Of a stretch of 64,000 nt of DNA, positions 1 through 9,823 are shown piece after piece; position 1 is the stretch's first letter; the number at the start of each line of letters is the position of its first letter. The notes under the pieces were generated by a model. It was not told the origin of the DNA. It searched no databases and saw nothing but the letters and a program-made list of their open reading frames with translations. This DNA is from Pithys albifrons albifrons (taxonomy: Eukaryota > Chordata > Aves > Passeriformes > Thamnophilidae): positions 45,029,601-45,093,600 of the forward strand of contig NC_092461.1 of the NCBI RefSeq assembly GCF_047495875.1, given 5' to 3'. The translations under genes and the position numbers were made by a program.

Positions 1-249
1 ATCAAATATGACTGTTATTTGAGGAGAGCACCCTGATGTCTGTAGCAAAATTTAGGAAAATACTATATATGCAAATCAAGCAGTTCCATAAGGTGTTTTC
101 TAGTACTATTTGATTTTGTAGTGTAGAAATAGCCTTAATAGGTTGACTGGGCCTGAACTTTTCAAATATTTTCCTCTAAAATAACTCTATACACTTGACA
201 TGCAATTATACCTAGGTTTAGTGAATTTGGGGCAAGGAAAACCTCCATT
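1..249. other. AT-rich flank, nothing recognised
   Basis: Unique-looking AT-rich sequence before the first CR1 element. I see no exon, repeat signature or conserved element here. The CR1 homology begins at about 250, so this is the sequence upstream of the 5' truncation point. Confidence 0.4.
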
Positions 250-2001
250 CTCTGTTGGACTTGGAGGGAAATATATTTAACAAAGATGAGGAGAAGGCTC
301 AGGTACTTAACACCTGCTTTGCCTCAGTTTTCACCACTAAGACAGGTGGCCCTCAAGACAACTGGCCTCTGGAGCTGGTAGACAGGGAGAAGGAGCTGAA
401 TAGCCCTCCTGTATTCCAAGAGGATATAGTTGCTGACTTACTGAGCCAGCTGGATCCTAACAAGTCTATGGGACTAGACAGGATCCATCCCAGGGTGATG
501 AGGGAGCTGGCAGAAGAGCTTGCCAAACCGCTCTCCATCATCTTCCAACAGTCCTGGCTCTCTGGGGAGGTCTCAGGCGATTGGAAGTTGGCAAATGTCA
601 CTCCAATCCACAAAAAGGGCTGCAAGCAGGACCCTGGCAACTACAGGCCTGTCAGCCTGACCTCCGTGCCTGGCAGGGTTATGAAGCAGTTCATCCTGAG
701 TGCAATCACACAGCACCTTCAGGGTGGACAGGGGATTAGACCCAGCCAGCATGGGTTTAGGAGGGGCAGGTCCTGTCTGACCAACCTGATCTCTTTTTAC
801 AATCAGGTGACCCACCTGGTGGATGAGGGGAAGGCTGTGGATGTGGTCTATCTGGACTTCAGCAAGGCCTTTGACACTGTCTCCCATAATATACTCCTGG
901 AAAAGCTGGAAGCTCATGGCTTGGACAAGTGTACCCTCTCCTGGATTAGGAGCCAGCTGGAGGGTCGGGCCCAGAGAGTGCTGGTGAACGGAGCTGCATC
1001 CAGCTGGCGGCCGGTCACTAGTTGTGTTCCCCAGGGGTCTGTGTTGGGTCCAGTCCTGTTTAACATCTTTATTGATGATTTAGATGAGGGGATTGAGTCC
1101 ATCAGCAAATTTGCTGATGATACCAAGCTGGGAGGGAGTGTCGACCTGCTAGAAGGCAGGAGGGCTCTGCAGAGGGATCTGGATAGACTTGAGAGATGGG
1201 CTGATTCCAATGGGATGAAGTTCAATAAGGCCAAGTGCCGGGTCCTGCACTTTGGCCACAACAACCCCCTGCAGCGCTACAGGCTGGGCACAGAGTGGCT
1301 GGAGAGCAGCCAGGCAGAAAGGGACCTTGGAGTACTAATTGACAGGAAGCTCAACATGAGCCAACAGTGTGCCCAGGTGGCCAAGAAGGCCAATGGGATC
1401 CTGTCCTGTATCAAAAACAGTGTGGCCAGCAGGACCAGGGAAGTGATCCTTCCCCTGTACTCTGCACTGATGAGGCCACACCTTGAGTACTGTGTTCAGT
1501 TCTGGGCCCCTCAGTTCAGAAAGGATATTGAGGTGCTAGAGAGGGTCCAGAGAAGAGCAACAAGGCTGGTGAAGGGACTGGAGCACAAGCCCTATGGGGA
1601 GAAGCTGAGGGAGCTGGGGTTGTTTAGCCTGGAGAAGAGGAGGCTCAGAGGTGACCTCAGCACTGTCTAGAACTTCCTGAAAGGAAGTTCTAGCCAGGTG
1701 GGGGCTGGTCTCTTCTCCCAGGCACTCAGCAATAGGACAAGGGGGCACGGGCTTAAGCTCTGCCAGGGGAAATTTAAGTTGGATATGAGGAAAAAATTCT
1801 TTCCAGAGAGAGTAATCAGGCATTGGAATGGGCTGCCCAGAGAGGTGGTGGATTCACCATCCCTTGAGATTTTTAAACGGAGATTGGACGTGGCACTGAG
1901 TGCCATGATCTAGTAAATGGACTGGAGTTGGACCAAGGATTGGACTTGATGATCTCAGAGGTCTTTTCCAACCCAATCAATTCTATGATTCGGTGATTCT
2001 A
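250..2001 (+). mobile_element. CR1 LINE, 5'-truncated, with intact 3' end
   Basis: CR1 is the main LINE of bird genomes. It encodes an endonuclease/reverse transcriptase and inserts by target-primed reverse transcription, usually leaving 5'-truncated copies. This copy starts inside ORF2, downstream of the endonuclease region, and runs to the family's 3' end. There the sequence before 2001 shows the CR1 terminal repeats: ATTCTATG, a degenerate ATTCGGTG and ATTCTATG. CR1 typically leaves no clear target-site duplication, and I see none. The coding part is only lightly decayed, so this is among the youngest CR1 copies in the window. The left boundary is approximate because it is set by where protein similarity starts. 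Confidence 0.95.
255..1913 (+). pseudogene. CR1 ORF2 remnant: reverse transcriptase domain and C-terminal part
   Basis: This is the reverse transcriptase part of CR1 ORF2, which would copy element RNA at a nicked chromosomal target. In the 471-residue frame from 255, motif A is LDFSKAFD (residues 200-207), motif B is [10 protein letters not shown] (260-269) and the catalytic FADD is at 286-289 (DNA near 1110). A TAG at 1668-1670 interrupts it. The same frame then continues without another stop to 1913, through the typical CR1 C-terminus ([11 protein letters not shown]). That gives 552 codons with a single internal stop. The ATG at 255 is not a natural start: the copy is truncated and lacks the endonuclease domain, so no product is expected. 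Long open frames on the opposite strand here are shadows. Confidence 0.93.
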
Positions 2002-3068
2002 TGTGAGACAAATGAAGATACAGAGGATGAAAATACACTTTTATTACAAAGTAGTATGAGATAGTGCCTATCAAGGTGTACATCAGCTGAAGAAAAATAA
2101 AAGCAGATGTTATTTCTTTGGCATGTGAAGCTCACTATCTCCCGTGTCATTTGAAGGGTAAACAAGACATTTTTGTCAAAAATAGTGTGGGCTTCTTACA
2201 AGATGAAGCTAACTTTCTTCTGCTTATATTTAGTTTTTATATACTTTGAGAGCTTCAGTTCAGCTTTTCTGTCTTCAAGAATGTCACTCTTCACCTCTTC
2301 AAAGGACTTTTTTTTTTAATGGATGGAGTGTTGTGAAGAATAATTATGTAGTTTCTGAAGATAGTTAATGGGTCCCATTGAACTGCCAAAGCTTTGAAAA
2401 TAGATCTTTAAAGTGCAGATTTTCAAAAAATATAATTATGCTTGAATGAATTACTATATTATCAGACAATTCTGTGAAACTATAAAGAAGATAATGAAAC
2501 AAGTGCTGAGGACATATTTGTTTCTATCTATGAGAATCATATTGAAAGAAAATAATATGATGTCCTACCTTTACTGAGCTACTTCAAGGCAAAATAAAGT
2601 AGTAAAATATGTAATAATCGTAAGAGTCGAAAGTTTCCCATTAGCAATATGGGCTGACTCAATTTGCTGAAAGTATTGGAAATACTGTGGTATGGTATTT
2701 TGCAGTCTACTCTTTGACATGTCCTTAAGGATTTTTCATCTTCAGTTTCAACCTGAGGAGAGGAGATTAATGTATAAGTAAAGTACTTGGAACAGGAGGT
2801 CATGGCAGTGCATAAGTGAAGCTGCAGTACATTTCCTGTGATTATCCAAAGGTTTCAGATGTCTCTCACAATACTCAGATAGTCATAGCTCTACTTTTGC
2901 ATCACTGGTGCGTAATGTCAGTATCATCATATTGTCCTCTACCTTTGAAATGAGAAAGCACACATATTCACACTTTCCCATAAAATGCACTATGGATTTG
3001 TGCTCTTTTGCTGGTGGTGGTGGTGGGTTGCTTTTGTTGTGTTTTATTTCTTTTCCCCATCTTGACAG
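2002..3068. other. AT-rich non-coding stretch
   Basis: I see no coding region, transposon signature or RNA gene. There is a short T-run near 2310 and a GGT-rich patch near 3012-3030. The small open frames here have no recognisable domain and AT-driven composition. Confidence 0.4.
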
Positions 3069-3652
3069 TGTCTTGGGTTGAGCTGGCAAAAATGCCAACT
3101 GCCCAATACAGAGTCAGTCTCCCTCCCCTCACTGAGAAAAGGGAGAAAGAAAAAAATAACCTTCAAGATTTAAACTTAAACTAGTTATATATATTTATAC
3201 AGAAAAGAGAAATTAAAACTGCAATATAACACACACTTACACAAGTTAGAAATAACAAAAAATAACTCCCCACTCCCCATCAAACACAAATCTCACCACT
3301 CCAGCTACTAATCACTCAAGAGAACTCAAATTCCCCAAGATACAGGCCAAAGCAGAGAGAAAGACTAAGAACAAACATTTTACTCTCCTAAGATACCATA
3401 GCAGTGAGGTGGTAGGGCCTGGTCCAGGAAAACAACATGATACGTCTTTCACAGATGAGCAGCCATCAGGAAGTGAACTAAGCCCCTCTTACACCTGCAT
3501 TTATATTTGAGATGATGTCAGAATATGGTATGGATACCATTGGCCAGTAAAAGTCAGCTGTCAGCTAGTCTGACCCAGCTCAAGTCAGCTGATTATATCA
3601 GGCCTACTCTGAAAACTAAAGCCTAAATTTAGCCCTAGCTTAAACCATAACA
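3069..3652 (-). mobile_element. Solo LTR of an avian endogenous retrovirus (ERVL-like), older copy
   Basis: A 584-bp block bounded by TGTCTTGG at the left and ATAACA at the right, that is, TG...CA ends. It is clearly homologous over its whole length to the LTR at 4211-4837, sharing CAGCTCAAGTCAGCTGA and the GATGATGT...GGTATGGA stretch. I assign the minus strand because, read that way, a 'CCATACCATA...GACATCATC' stretch is followed by a TATA-like ATATAAATG (near 3498-3508), as in the promoter of the ERVL-type LTR at 44211. Flanking pentamers (GACAG / GCAGG) do not match convincingly, so the target-site duplication is lost or the boundary is slightly off. No internal retroviral sequence is attached. 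Confidence 0.75.
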
Positions 3653-4210
3653 GCAGGAATATCAAAACACCATCTGGTGCTAATCTGCACTTGGACTGAT
3701 AAGTTTGTCTAGGCAAACTTTCTATTAAAATAAATACTTTACCAGCACAAACAGAACAATGCAGAGTAACCTGGCATAACGTAATGCACATACAAATGTG
3801 GGTGGGTTTTTTCATATAAAATGAATGAAAAATATATTCCTTGACTTAAAGCGAATTAGAATTTTATTAAAACCTTAGAGTCAAACTCCCCTTCTAGAGC
3901 CACCAGAATCACTCAGGAGTGATTGAAAAGATTACAACAGAAACACGATCACTATTTAGCTTTAAGGAAAGCTTTATGGCCTTATGGTTCAGCAAGACGC
4001 TGGACTGGGAAATGATAACTTAATTCTAATCCTGCTTCTGCAAGTATTGTTAAAAGGGTAGAATGAATTACTAGATTATACAATTTTACAATTAAAATAC
4101 AGAATTTATGCTTTATTTGTGTCTTTGCAATGCCATCTGTAATTAGTGCTATTTTTTCTCTCAGTATAGCAAAAACTTTTTCTAAGTCTTCTGTATAAAT
4201 TTTATATACC
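3653..4210. other. Spacer between two related solo LTRs
   Basis: AT-rich single-copy-looking sequence of 558 bp. It contains no retroviral gag, pol or env similarity, so the two LTRs flanking it are not the ends of one provirus. The last five bases are the left copy of the target-site duplication of the next element. Confidence 0.5.
4206..4210 (+). repeat. Target-site duplication, left copy (ATACC)
   Basis: ATACC immediately precedes the LTR at 4211 and is repeated exactly at 4838-4842. A 5-bp duplication is typical of ERVL-class integrations. Confidence 0.8.
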
Positions 4211-4837
4211 TGTCTTGGTTTGAGATAAGCAACTGCCAACCCCTCCCAAGCACAGAGAGAAAAGCCTCCCTCCTAACACCAGGGAAAGGGAGGAAAAGAG
4301 AGGGGAAAGAAAAAAACCACTTCAAATGGCATTTATACTAAAACTACATATATTTTTCACAGAAAGAAAGAGACAATTAGAAGAGAGTACAAATATACAC
4401 TCACACAAGTCTGGAACAACAAGTTCCCCACCTCAACTTCTTAACAAACACACAAATTCTACTGTCCTAACTACACATTACTTAAGAAAATACTTATTCC
4501 CCAGGGAGACAAACTCAAGCAGAAAGGACAGACCCAGAACAACAAAATTTACTTTCCTGAGATATCCTGTGAGCCAGTGGTGGGCCTGGTCCTCTCCATC
4601 CCCCCTGGGACAGCATCGTGCGTCCTCCCAAGAGGAGGGCTGAGAAGTGACTGCCTTAGCCACTCCCACACTGGTTCCTACTTCCCTGGAGATGATGTTA
4701 TAATGTGGTATGGAATACAAACTTACTGGCTAGAAGAGGTCAGCTGTTAGCTCAGCCCAGCTCAAGTCAGCTGAAAGCTTCAGCCTAGTCCAAACTTCAG
4801 AGCCCAAATCTAGGCCCACCTAGGTGAACCCAAAACA
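4211..4837 (-). mobile_element. Solo LTR of an avian endogenous retrovirus (ERVL-like), with 5-bp duplication
   Basis: A 627-bp sequence from TGTCTTGG to CAAAACA, flanked by perfect ATACC repeats. It is the same family and orientation as the LTR at 3069-3652. Minus is the likely sense strand: read that way it starts TGTTTTGGG and contains the 'CCATACCACATT' promoter-proximal block, although the TATA element visible in its sister has been lost. A solo LTR arises when the two LTRs of a provirus recombine and delete the coding interior. The duplication on both sides shows this was an independent integration. Open frames on either strand (for example 4326-4643) have no retroviral similarity and are not genes. 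Confidence 0.85.
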
Positions 4838-4842
4838 ATACC
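4838..4842 (+). repeat. Target-site duplication, right copy (ATACC)
   Basis: Exact match to 4206-4210, directly after the terminal CA of the LTR. Confidence 0.8.
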
Positions 4843-7800
4843 AAAAACTAATTTTACAGTAATAAGAGTAATTTCAAGACAAACATTACAGTTGTCATTC
4901 TGAAAGGATAACAGTGAACTCATTAACTCTGCCTGTCAAAATCTTAAGTTTTGAAGGTAATGAAGCACAAAATAACTGTTCATTATTTTCAAAGTTGTGG
5001 GGGTTTTGGTTATTTACTGGTTTGTTTGTGTTCATGTTTTATCTTTTGGTTTCTAAGCCAAAGTACAACCAATGTATTTAACAAATATTTTTTAAATATT
5101 TGTAATATATACTGAAATTGAAAAAAGCAAACAGATTTTTGAAAAGAGAGTGCATTCAAGAAAATACAATAGAGAGAAAAAAGTAGCATTGTACTTTATT
5201 AAAAAAATGCATTAATATAGTGAAGGATTAGCTACTGAATTCACTTTAGAAATACTAAATATATATGTATATGTATAAAATAGATATATTGGGTTTGAAA
5301 ATCCAGTTTAGTTATCAGCCACACTAACTATCTAGGTTACTTTTTTCCTTACTTTGCCTCACAAGAAAATATATTATTGTTTTATTTTTCTGGAACAAAG
5401 TAATTAACACTGTTACTAAATACACATAATTTTGTGGGTTTTTTTCAGGATTTCTTAGATATGATGCAACTGCTTCATGTCACCTGGGATGATAATACTT
5501 AAATTCCACGGTCTGAATGAATCTACAGACACATTTCTATTTATCTAATTTTAACATATGCATAAGTCCAACTTACTCTGATGAAACTGAAATACATGGT
5601 TTCTGTTAAGCATATTATTGTTATTCTGAATTGTTTCATAAAGAGGAACATTTGTGTCTTTGCTCAAAGCCTTTCTAATTTCAACACTCACGTCTTTACT
5701 TCAATTTTTTAAGTTTGGGCAGGAGGAAATTGTTTATTATTCATTGTTGATTAGAGACATGTCTTGGAGGACTATGACATCAGGTGAATTTGATGAATGT
5801 AAAATTTCAAATGTTGATATAAAGTCTGAGGACATCAGAGTAAGCTTTGCTTTTTTTTCTGTACTGTTCCTGGAGCCTAGCCCAGAATTCTTCAAAGGGC
5901 ATATGTTTGGCCTGAAAAATATTCACAACATCTTAAAAGTGACTAAGGAATAGCACTGGGAAAAAAAGGCAAAGTACAAGGTGCTCAGACTGGAAAACAA
6001 AATCCCTAGACAGATACAATGCTGTCTGCTAGAAAATAAAATGGCTTTTGGATCATTCACTGAACTTGAGGACAGGAGCCCTGCATGCATTTAACTAAAT
6101 TCTCACCCTGCTTCAGCCAGGGATCTGTCACTCATCCTGCCTGAGAGGAACAAGGCCTGGAGTATAAAGTCCCCTGAAGTCCCTGAACATCATCTGGAAG
6201 AGCATTAAAGCCCAAAAATATTTCTGGAAGTGTTTTGAAATGGTATTTAAAACATTCATCCCTGTCTGCATTAGTAGTTTAGAAATAGATATTTTATAAT
6301 GAGTATGCTGAGAATGGATACATAAAAGCCAGAGAGTAAACTGAGCATTGCTTGAGTGAGCACTCCTAGTCAAGAGGAAACACCAAGCAAAACCACACTG
6401 TGGCTAATCAGACTCTGTTATCACAGTGCATGCCTCACTCTGAAGTCAAAAGAAGCATCTTCCTGGAATGAGAAGCTAAAACTCCACTATCCTAAAGGCC
6501 ACAGACTTTGTTAATCCAAAGACAAAGTGCCATAGCATTTACTCAGGAGGTCAAAATTCTACTGTCAATTTTCTTTTTCTGTGAAAGAAATTAAACTACA
6601 ATCAAGTACAAGACATTATAAAATATACACTGTATGTTTCTTTACCTTGTGTCAGGCTTGATGAATACCAAACTGGATAAATAGTAAAAATTTATTTGGA
6701 GAAGGGAAAAAAAAAGGGCAGAGATATACTTAATAGAAGTTACCGTGCAGGGTAATTGCTAGAGAAATAATAAATGGAAATTCAAATTAGCCTTATAAAC
6801 CAGGAGATTTGATACTCTACCTCCTATTCTACATTAATGTCTTGAGCAATAACTTAGTGTAATGATTGACAGCTCTACAACTTTCTATATTTTGTGAACA
6901 ATGATTAAATCATTGTTGTAAATGTCTCTGGAAAATCCATAAATTATTAAAAAAACCTGAGATAAACCATTACAACATTTTCATTTCCTTTTGCCTTTTT
7001 TTTTTTTTAAGAGGAAGGAAGGACAGAAATTCATGATATCTATTCCTTGATTTGTATATCACATTGCATAAAAATTTTTTTTGGTGAACAGGTATTTTAG
7101 AAAAAAAAAATAGCTCAGTCTGTTGTCATTTTAGGTCAGTCTGTAATCATAATATTGCAGCAAAATATAGTAATTAAAGAGTCAATCTGTTTAAAGTCAG
7201 ACTTAGCAGAAGAAATTGATGGAATTAAGCTATAAATCAGCATTTTTGGTAATAGTGCACAGATGATGATCCACAGGTTCAGAGTTTGGAATATTTTCCT
7301 TGGGTTTTTAAAAATGTTATATATTTATTCCTGCAAGAAAAAAAGAAAAAAAAAAAACAAAAACAAACCAAAAGCACACTACCTTCTACTTTAAGCGGGA
7401 ATGAAATTGTGATATTTGTATCATAGTCCTTCCAACACTTTTGGTTTATGTAGATTTAAAAAAAAAAGTTTTACTCAGTGAATATGTCTCTTACTTAAAA
7501 AATATAATGGTACTAAGATGAATGAATATTTACATGGCTGTATTGAAGCTTAAATATTTGGTGAATTAATATAAATATTTAGACTCCTAAGTGTTGAACT
7601 AAATATTAGCTGGTAATACTGTACCTTTTAGTTTATAAAAATTGGAACAATAGAAAAATGGAGTTCAAAAATGGTAAAAAATACTGTAATCTTCCAACTA
7701 AATTTGATGTCAACCTTACTGGAAAGTTATAGGCATATTCTGGTATCTAGGAAAAGGAGCTATGAATATTTAAATAGTTGCAAATTAGTTATTTCTGAAA

Positions 7801-9770
7801 AGGGCATTTATAACCCCTTGTATGGTGACTGCAGTAGCTAGGAATGCCATCTATTTTTTTTATTTAACTCCAAAAATATATTGCTAAACAGTTTCTTTTT
7901 TCTTAACAATAGAGTCCATGTAGAAGAAGGACAATGAAAAAGGAGATGAGCAATGCACATCAATAACATATTGTAAAATTACTTCAAATTGTATTTAATA
8001 CATATTTTCTCAGTAAGAATTTCCCAACTAGAATAGTAAGGAAAAATTAAAACTTCTGAGAAAGCTGTGATTTATTTCTTCTTCTGCGAGAAATTACTTA
8101 ATTAAGAATTTGTTTTGCAGGGACACAAATTCTAAACCACAGTCTGCTGATATATTTGAGTAGGATGCCTGAAATATTTGAAATTTGACAAAGCCCAAGA
8201 CTACAGACTTTTTTTTGTAACCCCTTGTTTTAACTTCTTTCAAGATATTAACTTTTGAAGACTTACACAGCTCTCTACTCTTATGAAACTTAAGGTCATT
8301 TTCTTCTTGAATACAACTTTTTGAAGGTTGATGTCTATCCCCATTCCTACTGTTCTTTAGCTATGCTTCATCTGGGCTATTAGGTGACTCTGTCCACACT
8401 CAGTGGGAATCCATTGTGTTATTCTTGTACCCTGCTAACAGTGCTCTTCTCCTGAATATACTGTAAAAGATATTCTGCCATCCAGTACTGTCTATTCTGC
8501 CCTCTGGTAACAACTCTCCTCCCTCGCTATTCACAACAAAGACTCAGTGTGTCTCCTTTCTGGTTTTAATCGCCATTCTGTTCTATTCCTCTATTCCAAA
8601 TTATTTCATTTCATTCCCCTCTTATCCTTATCATCTTTGCTTTTTATCCTGAACTGCTCTTCTGAGCTCTCATGTTCACAGTTTGTTTCCCTTTGACTCA
8701 GCATGGAATAAGGTTCCACCCATCGTCCAGTAGTGAGCAGGGATTGTAGCATGAGCCTGACACGTCTCTCCTAGTCTGCCATTGAAGTGTATGTCCAGAT
8801 ATTTTTGTAGTGGACCATATATTGGATCACATTAAAACCATATGCATCTTCCAACAGGTAGGTCCCTGCTTTTGGTTTGTTTTGGGTTTTTTTTTCTTTT
8901 TTACTTCCTATGGAGGTCTTCAGTTCTTATAAGTTTTTCTTATTTAAAAACAGTCATCAGGAAAACAGTTTTGTGAAACATGGTGTGAATCTTCATAAAA
9001 ACTGATTTGACTTACATGGCCTAAGTTCTACTTTTTGTTTTAAAAATGCCACAGAAATATCCAGCACATTTTGGATGGGCTCTGGATAATATATTGCTTA
9101 GGTAACACTTTTCCCATTGATAACAGGTAAAGTACTTTATTTTTCAAGACAGAATTCAAAAAGAATGAAACTCCAAGCAAACATTCTTTTTTTGCTTGCA
9201 TGACAGTTACACATGATAGCATGCCCTGAAACCTCAACAGTTAAAGAAGTGCCTTGGGGAGTACTTTGGTTAAGAAAGGATAGTATCAACATGGCCACTG
9301 TAAATACCACTTGGACAAAAAAATAGCATTTTTATTTGGACATCCTGGAAAGGTAGGAGTTTAAGAAAAGTAAGAGAAGAAGATGAACAGAGTGATGTCA
9401 AAACAACAACAAAAAAAAAAGAGGTCATTAGAAAATACCAAAAACATGACAGATGTGCTTTTCATAGCATGTGTCTATTGTCAGGTCAGCTTTTTTCATC
9501 ACAGTTTATGGACACCTGAAATGGAGTTTTCAGAAGGGAACATTAACCTAGACACAACACCATGCTGTTGGGCATTTAAATCAGAGGTAGTTCACATTTT
9601 GTCAACTTAGAGCTCAGCCAGGATGAGCTCAGCTGAGGTGCGTGACCAAGTAGTTATGACTATGAGTGACTTAGATGAACCAGCCTGATCAGCCAGGCAG
9701 TTCATGGGCTAATTAATAGTATGTTTTTATTGAATGTGCTTTCAAAACATTCTAAAATGGCTACCTTCAT
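4843..9770. other. AT-rich non-coding stretch, no gene recognised
   Basis: About 4.9 kb with many A- and T-runs (for example the A/AC-rich run at 7338-7373). Short open frames (5654-5953, 6128-6373 minus, 9383-9610) have no domain, and none has a convincing splice or start context. I saw no CR1, LTR or RNA gene signature. The interval could be intronic or intergenic; the sequence alone does not say. Confidence 0.4.
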
Positions 9771-9782
9771 ACAGAGTAATTT
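9771..9782 (+). repeat. Target-site duplication of the RTE LINE, left copy
   Basis: ACAGAGTAATTT at 9771-9782 abuts the 3' end of the minus-strand LINE and is repeated exactly at 13781-13792. A 12-bp exact match at both element edges fixes the insertion boundaries. Confidence 0.92.
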
Positions 9783-9823
9783 CATCATGGCTCGGCTTCG
9801 TGAATGAAGATTTGAGAAAGGCA

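Noticed and set aside
3069..4837. A single short provirus bounded by two LTRs
   Set aside because: The right LTR has a perfect ATACC duplication on both of its own sides, and the 558-bp spacer has no retroviral similarity.
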